From Cryptomeria japonica (lineage: Eukaryota; Streptophyta; Pinopsida; Cupressales; Cupressaceae), in assembly GCF_030272615.1 (NCBI RefSeq), contig NC_081405.1:308986014-309050013 (forward strand): a DNA stretch of 64,000 nt, given 5' to 3'. A model generated the notes under the pieces. The model did not search any database. It saw only the letters and a program-made list of their open reading frames with translations, and was not told the origin of the DNA. Of this stretch, positions 58,091-64,000 are shown piece by piece. How positions within the stretch are numbered: the first letter of the stretch is position 1; every line of letters starts with the position of its first letter. The translations under genes and the position numbers were made by a program.

Positions 58091-58705
58091 GTAAGTACCA
58101 CAAAACTTCCTTGTACTTTGTCGCAATAATTGTTGTCATTAATGCATGCTAGGTAGCACAATAAATGCATTTTAGGATAATGTCGAAAAATGTCAAAAAC
58201 ATCGAGGTGCGTCTATGTCAAAAATGTGCATTTATGTCTTCTAGGGCAAATCGGCAGTTCTGTGATGAACATACACTATCAATTGGATAAACTGCTAAGA
58301 GGATACACTCAAGCAGGTCCTCTAGGGAAGACTAGGATAGATCAAGCCACTTTGTGATAAACAGTGAGTACCAAAACAAAGTACTTTGTGATGAACAAGG
58401 AGTACTAAAAAAAAGAGCAGCACTTAGTGATGAATAGTGAGTGCAAATGTGAGCAGCACTTTGTGATGAACAGTGAGTGCAAAAGTGAGCAACACTTTGT
58501 GATGAATAGGGAGTGCAAACACGTAGTACTTTGTGATGAACAGGGAGTACCACTAGGATAAATAGCAACACTTTGTGATGAATAGTGAGTGTCACTAGGA
58601 TAAATAGCGCCATATGATAAATATAAGCACTAAGATAAAGAGCAGCATTTTGTGATGAACAGGGAATGCCACTATGACTGACATGATTGATTTGGTTGAC
58701 TGCAG
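58091..58705 (+). other. Candidate intron of the PMD gene
   Basis: 615 bases, GTAAGT donor at 58,091-58,096, TGCAG acceptor at 58,701-58,705 after a pyrimidine/G-mixed stretch. Contains the 25-base hairpin repeats. Only sequence signals support it. Confidence 0.45.
58346..58669 (+). repeat. Minisatellite of 25-base hairpin units
   Basis: Eight units with a constant core TTGTGATGAACAGKG flanked by 5-base arms: 58,346; 58,381; 58,420; 58,456; 58,492; 58,526; 58,568; 58,645. In six of eight the arms pair perfectly although they differ between units. Spacers vary from 9 to about 50 bases. Confidence 0.88.
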
Positions 58706-59180
58706 GAGGATCTACCTATGCTGGAGTCATAGGAGAGGTTCCCTTTGACTCAGAGTTTGTGAGCAGAGATGACATTCGAGGATAGAGCGACAGTTGAGGC
58801 CATGGGCTTGCGATACATTATGTATGTGTTTGATTAAGGGAAAACATGGGATTGCTGACTGCACTTGCTGAGAGATGGCACTCTGAGACATGCACATTTC
58901 ATTTTTCGATGGGTGAGATGACAGTCACCTTGGAAGATGTATATAGGATATTGAGGATAACGATCGATGGGGAGTTGATTCCCTACGATCAAGACGGAGA
59001 TAGGGAGGCACTGAGGTGAGTGTTCCCGGATCTAGGACTAGAGATGAGGGCTGGACACGTGGCATGGGATACCATGACAGCGATAAGACTGGCACTACTA
59101 GCAGTGCTAGGAGGAGTGATTAGTGGGTTCTTGTGTCCAGATAGGGTGACACGAGGGTTGGCTATAGCCATATGATTTTG

Positions 59181-60590
59181 ACATCATTGTATCATGACAC
59201 TTATGATTTTGATATATATATATATATATATATATGAGATGATTCATCCTTGCGGCAGTTATATGCATGTCTACCTATGTGATGTATGCTTCTATGTCTT
59301 ATGATGTATGTTTCTATGTGATGGTTATGTTATGGATGCAAATATGTACATGATGAAATGCAATAGTTTTTATTCTTTTATGTTTTATATGTTATGCCAA
59401 TGCAAATGTGAATGTATGAAATGCATATGAATATGATAATGTAGATACTATTGACATGATGAGAATGTAAAATGTGCTAACATGTGTTGTGTGCAGGATG
59501 TGATGCAATTGTGATATGTATATGTATGTATGAAATGCTTAATATGTGGTAATGCAGGTGCAACTACATGAAATGCAGATATTTTTGGCATGTCATTATA
59601 CTCAGTCATGTGATAGCAGACTACATGGACTCAAGAAGGACGATGGAGGTCAATCAAGAAAGGGGGATGGAAGATAGAAGATATGAAAGTGAAAGAGCTT
59701 CTTGTGCATTATCATCATTGAACTTTATTATGGCAAGTAGGTTATGACAATCGAGGCATATGTTCGACCCAGAAAGTCATTATACCTATTTGCATGGAGA
59801 TAAGATAGTTGAAAACAAGGAATGCCCCAGTTCATACTAGACTCTCAGTGTCCTCATATCCTTGGACAAGTCATAGCATTACTAAGAGACAATCGTCAAA
59901 CAACAAACAAAAATAGGTGATGATACCCCATCCTCGCCTTTCTAGTCAAAGACATCCTGGAGATAGAATCTCTAGTTAGAGATATCCCAGAAAAGCTAAA
60001 AGACATGTCACCAAAAGATAAAATCAAAATAACACCAATACTCAACACCAACATCCGTTGTAGTCCTCAAGTTTAGTGTCTCTTGTCACTTTTATAAGTC
60101 TTATTTGATTGTGGTCACAATGTTTACTTTCACAAAAGGACAAATAGCACTGAACCATAATGTTGTCTGAGTCTGTTGAAAGATTTGATTTGTTGAAACC
60201 CATTGTTGCTGTTGTGTCTCATCTAAAACTGACTGAATCCATGAAACTGATACTTTATTGCAAAGAAGACAAAACTTTATTGTGGATTGTCGATACGAGT
60301 GTTTCTTTATTGAGGATTGTGTGCGAATAGACTGAAGAAAACTGGAAGAAACTGTAATCCTTGAAACATGTGATGCTCTTAGTTCCACACCCATCACTAG
60401 ACGTAGGATTTGCCTTAGCCACAGATAAGATCTAATTTATTATGGATGAAAAGGGATGAAAAGGAATGTTTATTATGAATGGTGAACCAATCTTGGGTAG
60501 ATCAATAACAAGCCATGACGAGAATGGGTAAGTTTATTATGGATGGATAGGCTGTGAGTGTGTGCAAAGTGAAAGGATGAAATGGAATCT
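59181..60590. other. Non-coding part of the Tat-like element
   Basis: Starts with a (TA)n run (59,213-59,235) and a stretch rich in ATG/TGTATG words (59,240-59,560). No motif in any frame; open frame 60,101-60,397 (minus) is not convincing. Confidence 0.45.
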
Positions 60591-60599
60591 TGAAGGAGG

Positions 60600-60900
60600 G
60601 AGGAGCAATGTCTCTACACATGGCACCGGTGACCCGGTTTTCACCATGGTACTTGCCCAAGGTGCCATCGAAGTTGTTTTCACCATTGGACGAAATGTTT
60701 TTCTGCTTTTCAATTTTTTCAATTTTTTTTTGTGTCACAAGGCGCCTGTTCACCTAGTTTTCACCAAGTAACGATTTTTTTTATTTTATGATTTTTTTTG
60801 TATTTTGAATTTTTTTATTTTTTTGTATCTTTGAATTTTTTTTATTTTTTTTGTATTTTTGATAATTTTTTTTTTTTTTTTTTGTATTTTTGAATTGGGA
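60600..60900. repeat. GTTTTCACC repeats and T-rich low complexity
   Basis: GGTTTTCACCATGG, GTTTTCACCATTGG and AGTTTTCACCAAG occur at about 60,637, 60,678 and 60,757, each preceded by a GGCRCC-type word; then about 120 bases of T runs broken by GTATTTTTGAA words (60,775-60,895). Confidence 0.75.
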
Positions 60901-60912
60901 TACTTGAAAGAG

Positions 60913-61557
60913 CTATGTGTAAAACCTGCGAAGGTGCATGCTATTGATAGGATCCTCCAAAGGTTCACCCTCTGTGGTTGAGAGCTGATATGCACCAAAT
61001 CCATATGCTGTTGTGATGATGTAAGGACCAAGCCAGTTGGGTTCGAACTTGCCCTTCTTCTCTCTGTCTTGCTGATTTTTAGGATTTTCTTTGAGAAATA
61101 AGTCACCCACCTGAAATGTGTGAGGCTTCACTTTATGATTGTAGCTGCAATCTTCCTTGACTGAATGATGTGTAGCTTGAGTGACTGTCTTCCTTGATAA
61201 AGGAACTAAGATAGAATTACTAGTGTGTGGACTACACAGCCCCATATGCGTGTCACCTAAAGAAGTTTGGGCATCCCTGATAACAAAGTCCCTTGAGGAA
61301 GCTCCATTAAAGGTCCATGATGTATCGCCATAAGGGAAAGGATGTGCGGAACAAGTGGATGAGTGATGAAGGATTATGATTACAAAAAGAAGTGAAAGTA
61401 GGATAGCATGATGGAGACTTAGGATCAACAAGTATGCTTTTTGACTTGAAATTTTAGAACTTTTGCCCCCAGTTATTTTGATATTAGGGGAGATCAAATC
61501 TTTTTCTTTCTCGTTCATAGGATTTTTATCCTTGACTTTGAATTTTGTAGAGTCCAA
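60913..61557 (-). CDS. Membrane-segment ORF fused to Tat integrase C-terminus
   Basis: An open 214-residue frame. Residues about 138-214 (KVKPHTFQVGDLFLKENPKN; FEPNWLGPYIITTAYGFGAY; NSMHLRRFYT) are the integrase C-terminal domain of Tat-type Gypsy elements. Residues 1-137 do not belong to pol: a Lys-rich start, a strongly hydrophobic stretch (YLLILSLHHAILLSLLFVII, about 43-65) long enough to cross a membrane, then HPFPYGDTSWTFNGASSRDF and a Ser/Thr part. RT, RNase H and the integrase core, expected here, are missing. Either a captured fragment or an out-of-frame product of the deletion. The upstream start MDSTKFKVKDK is the first ATG. Confidence 0.6.
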   Translation of the reverse strand: MDSTKFKVKDKNPMNEKEKDLISPNIKITGGKSSKISSQKAYLLILSLHHAILLSLLFVIIILHHSSTCSAHPFPYGDTSWTFNGASSRDFVIRDAQTSLGDTHMGLCSPHTSNSILVPLSRKTVTQATHHSVKEDCSYNHKVKPHTFQVGDLFLKENPKNQQDREKKGKFEPNWLGPYIITTAYGFGAYQLSTTEGEPLEDPINSMHLRRFYT

Positions 61558-61607
61558 TAGCTTTTGATTTTGATTTGAATGAAAGGACTTTTCTTTTTTT
61601 TTGACTT

Positions 61608-62051
61608 TTAGATTTTTCTTTTCAAAGCTTGATTTTTCATCCCCAATGAGTAAGGGTTTTGTAATTCTTGTTGATCCAAGTCTAGAAGTCGAGTGGAAAT
61701 GGAATGAGTGGATGAAATGGTAAAGATATGTGAGTTATCAAGAGAGCTGGCGATACGCTCAATAGATTCTTCATTGGAACCACTCTTAGGACTATTGATA
61801 TCAAGAGATGCTGGCACCAGTAGGGGAGATTTGCATTTAGACTTAGTAGACACAACACTATGTGGTTCACACCCAATTCCTTGGCATTGTAAATTGTTTT
61901 TAGGTTGTTCTTGTTGACTGAATACCTTAGGAGATAGTGGGAGTTGATCAACATGAAAGATATACTCACCACATCCTAGGTCTTTAACCTTGAATTTTTC
62001 TTTGAGCTCTGTTTGTTTTGATGTAGAAGCTTTCAACGATCCTAGATCCAC
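61608..62051 (-). pseudogene. Post-protease linker of the Tat-like element
   Basis: Same frame as the protease, after a stop at about 62,106. Charged start (ELKEKFKVKDLGCGEYIFHV), then Ser/Pro-rich (SINSPKSG-type) low complexity. No RT motif. The phrase KFKVKD recurs in the next frame (61,557 onward), so a short duplication may exist. Confidence 0.5.
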
Positions 62052-62108
62052 ATATGCTGAAGATGGAACAACTTCTCGATTGACTGGGATTGTTATTTCT
62101 GATCTAAG

Positions 62109-62530
62109 TCACAGAGTGTTGCAATATATGAATGGATTTGGGTCAGCTTTGATTGTCACTTCAACTCCATTGTGAGGGAACTTGATACATTGATGATATG
62201 TAAATGGGACTGCGTTTATCTCATGAATCCATGGACGTCCTAGCAATATGTTGTATGTGAGATCTAGGTCTAGGACTTCACAAGCCACATCTTTTGTAAC
62301 TAGCCCAACTCTAAGAGGTAAAGTGATTGTGCCCTTGGATGAGTGCTCTTCATCATCATATGCCTTGATGGTAATTTTGTTTGAAGAATTCATAGCCTTT
62401 TCAGAATATCCCAATTGTTAAATAGTTCTCAATGTACAAATGTTTAGACCTGCTCCTCCATCTATTAGGACTCATTTTATTTGATGTTTGTGTATGAAGG
62501 CTTCAATGTGTAATGGTGCATTATGTGGCT
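62109..62530 (-). pseudogene. Tat-like aspartic protease
   Basis: Upstream part 62,530-62,420 reads VLIDGGAGLNIC, the D-G-G-A/S active site of Tat/Athila-type retropepsins (about 62,470-62,435), with stops just before and after. The open part 62,109-62,414 continues KITIKAYDDEEHSSKGTI, VLDLDLTYNILLGRPWIH and INAVPFTYHQCIKFPHNG, the conserved end of this protease type. Cleaves Gag-Pol. Confidence 0.88.
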
Positions 62531-63350
62531 AACTTACAGAGGCATCATCGGCTTCTGCGAATGTAAGGGAATGTGGAATGGAAAGGTATCCCACCATGGC
62601 TTGAAAATGGTCCACATTCAGATCGGTAGGGACTGAAGTGTCTCTCAAAGTTTGGTCAAGAATGGCTTTATGTGCGGGGGATATGCGTAAGAGCTCAAGG
62701 ATGGAGATAAGTGCGGATGTCTTCCCTAACTGTTCTACAAGGTCATACTCAGGTTTGGTTGATGAGGAAGCAGTGTGTTTAGTGGGAGCACCTTGCAAAG
62801 TGAATTTATGTTGACAAGTTGTGACATTACATTTAGAGGTAGGATCGGAAGAAGATCCAATGCCTTTTAGGACAATCTTGGGTCTTTGGGTAGAATTCTC
62901 AGGTGTTTTGTCCTTGATGATAATGGTAGAGACATAATTGTCCATCGAAATGTGATTGATGGTTGAATCATAATTGTAGGATGCTCTGGTATAGTTGGTT
63001 TGGTCATCTGTGGCTTTAGACTTTCCCTTGTCATGCTTTGGGAATGGTTCCTTAAACATTTCATGTTCTTGGTTGGATGAGTGTCCTTCAATTTCAATGT
63101 CACCTCTATCAATGAGATCTTGTATGGTGTTCTTCAGTTGATGCCAATTTCCCATCTTATGACCTTTGCTTTTATGAAATTCACAATACTCATCATCATT
63201 CCACCAATTTGGTTTGACCTTTGGCTCATATGGAGGTAAATCTAGAATTGTGATTACCTTGTTCGCCACTAGCTTTTTGAAAACTGACTCAAGTGGTTCT
63301 CCCAATGGGGTGTACTTCCCTCGTGATCTGAAAGTTGTTTGAGTATTCAC
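62529..63350 (-). pseudogene. Tat-like Gag C-terminal region
   Basis: An open 273-residue frame. Signature: KPNWWNDDEYCEFHKSKGHK then NWHQLKNTIQDLIDRGDIEI, the modified zinc-like YC-x-FH-x-x-x-GH-x-x-x-x-C region of Tat and Athila Gags (the last Cys reads Trp here). A long Ser/Thr-rich tail and a segment near the end (ALISILELLRISPAHKAILD) follow; the latter is typical of the region before protease in Tat elements. Confidence 0.85.
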
Positions 63351-63408
63351 TTGATTGTTTGTAGAGCTTGATCTAGAAAAAACAATTTTGGGTCACATTG
63401 CATTGGCA

Positions 63409-63987
63409 TCAACAACACCAAAATCTTGGCTTGTCTTTTCCTTTAAAGTCATCTTTGTTTTCTTTGAATATTTTGACGATGCCTTGTTCAATTAGGACCT
63501 TCTCTGTTGCTAAGCCTTTTTCAATGACATCTTTGAAGGTGGATAAGCAAGCTTTTCTCAAGTCATAACCAATGTCTTTGTTAACATTCTGGGTGAACAT
63601 CCCTACCATTTGTTTTTGTGGAATTTCACAAGAGCATCTGTTGGCTAGATTCCTCCATCTTTGTAAAAATGATGAAAAAGATTCTCCATCCTTTTGCTTG
63701 GTGTTGCACAAGCTAGTAACAGATATGTTTGTCTCTATGTTGTATGAGAAATGTTGGATAAATGCCTCAGCTAAGTCACCCCAAGACTTAATTCCAAGTG
63801 GGAGTTGGGAGAACCATTCCATAGCTTGATCTCCTAAGCTTTGTGGGAATAATCTCATCAAATATGTCTCTTCTAAAGCTACCTTAGTGCAAGCTATGAA
63901 AAACTGTCCTATGTGTGCCTTAGGATCTCCTTTGCCTCTATACTTATCAAACTTAGGTGTCAAAAAGTGTGTAGGAAATGGAGGCAT
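63409..63987 (-). pseudogene. Tat-like Gag core (Retrotrans_gag)
   Basis: Reads PKFDKYRGKGDPKAHIGQFF, LMRLFPQSLGDQAMEWFSQL, SWGDLAEAFIQHFSYN, LCNTKQKDGESFSSFLQRWR, CEIPQKQMVGMFTQNV. This is the Retrotrans_gag domain of Tat/Athila-type Gypsy elements (F-x-Y-x-G-x-x-DP-x-x-H; A-x-x-W-F-x-x-L; Q-x-x-x-E-S-x-x-x-F-x-x-R-x). The frame differs from 62,529-63,350, so a frameshift near 63,380 separates them. The first ATG at 63,987 is probably not the real start: the protein should extend beyond the window. Confidence 0.9.
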
Positions 63988-64000
63988 TAGAATGCTCTTG

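Larger units (their letters stand above)
58025..59180 (+). pseudogene. Antisense plant mobile domain (PMD) gene with intron
   Basis: Candidate exon 1 ends at 58,090 before GTAAGT; the candidate acceptor TTGGTTGACTGCAG ends at 58,705. Exon 2 reads (joined phase) GSTYAGVIGEVPFDSEF, then, after two stops and a shift, LTALAERWHSETCTFH, GEMTVTLEDVYRILRITIDG, then VFPDLGLEM, AIRLALLAVLGGVISGF. W-x-x-x-T-x-T-F-H-x-x-x-GEMT-x-TLEDV is the hallmark of the PMD family (PF10536). PMD proteins occur in plant transposable elements and in MAIN/MAIL-type host proteins. Its place between integrase and 3' LTR, in reverse orientation, matches the antisense ORFs known in some Tat elements. Not functional now. 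Confidence 0.72.
57669..64000 (-). mobile_element. Tat-like Ty3/Gypsy element, pol-deleted, runs off the edge
   Basis: Order on the minus strand: gag (from beyond 64,000), gag zinc region, protease, linker, membrane-type segment fused to integrase C-terminus, low-complexity tract, antisense plant-mobile-domain gene, polypurine tract, LTR. RT, RNase H and the integrase core are absent. Gag, protease and integrase-end sequences are of the Tat/Ogre type. It is therefore a non-autonomous derivative. The 5' LTR lies outside the window. Confidence 0.82.

Noticed and set aside
58332-58613. 93-codon minus-strand repeat protein
   Set aside because: It is simply the translation of the 25-base hairpin minisatellite.
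60913-61557. Envelope-like protein
   Set aside because: Only one hydrophobic segment, no signal peptide followed by an ectodomain, and it lies before, not after, the integrase end. Called an unknown fusion instead.
1-64000. CRISPR array, bacterial operons, rRNA
   Set aside because: No regularly spaced identical repeats with unique spacers, no Shine-Dalgarno-type gene packing, no rRNA signature; the content is plant retrotransposon throughout.

Overview
The window looks like a repeat-dense plant nuclear genome. I found no convincing single-copy host gene in 64 kb. Almost everything recognisable is retrotransposon of different ages, often nested. The families are plant types: chromodomain Ty3/Gypsy, Tat-like Ty3/Gypsy with a tRNA-Arg primer site, Sirevirus-like Ty1/Copia, a plant LINE with DUF4283, endonuclease, RT and RNase H, and a tRNA-derived SINE. 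Large decayed insertions with few genes suggest a large-genome seed plant, possibly a gymnosperm; that is inference, not proof.

Layout. 1-4.1 kb is AT-rich sequence with nothing assigned. 4.1-7.7 kb (+) holds the second half of a LINE, split by a 1.2-kb insert carrying an unknown ORF. 8.2-9.3 kb (-) holds a 260-residue ORF I do not recognise. 9.4-18.5 kb (-) is the first half of a LINE, split by a 5.8-kb chromovirus (10.4-16.2 kb). The two LINE halves are complementary, as if one element had been broken by an inversion. 18.5-20.05 kb is AT-rich spacer. 20.06-22.5 kb has two Copia-type LTR fragments. 22.6-29.5 kb (-) has two long LTRs (about 2.6 kb each) of one tRNA-Arg-primed family, one followed by a gag-region ORF made of three FYxGxKLDP repeats. 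29.5-31.0 kb is LTR-like and contains a SINE with a perfect 17-bp target duplication.

31.1-43.1 kb holds an old minus-strand element split by a complete younger element (33,194-40,648, target duplication GTAGT). Both lack pol and carry four CCHC knuckles plus a long ORF of unknown function. 43.1-46.4 kb is a repeat-bearing region without genes. 46,436-54,120 is a complete Sirevirus-like Copia element (target duplication TATTC) with gag and a broken pol. 54.1-56.4 kb (+) is the rest of another tRNA-Arg-primed LTR plus a second copy of the FYxGxKLDP ORF. 56.4-57.25 kb looks like a further LTR fragment. 57.25-64 kb (-) is a Tat-like element running off the right edge: gag, protease, a pol-deleted segment with a membrane-spanning insert, the integrase C-terminus, a plus-strand (antisense) plant-mobile-domain gene with a probable intron, then polypurine tract and 3' LTR.

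How parts relate: the autonomous Sirevirus-like element and the two pol-less elements share primer site, polypurine tract and LTR motifs, so the pol-less family could be mobilised in trans. Every frame seen is damaged, mostly by C-to-T or G-to-A type changes in the complete Copia element.
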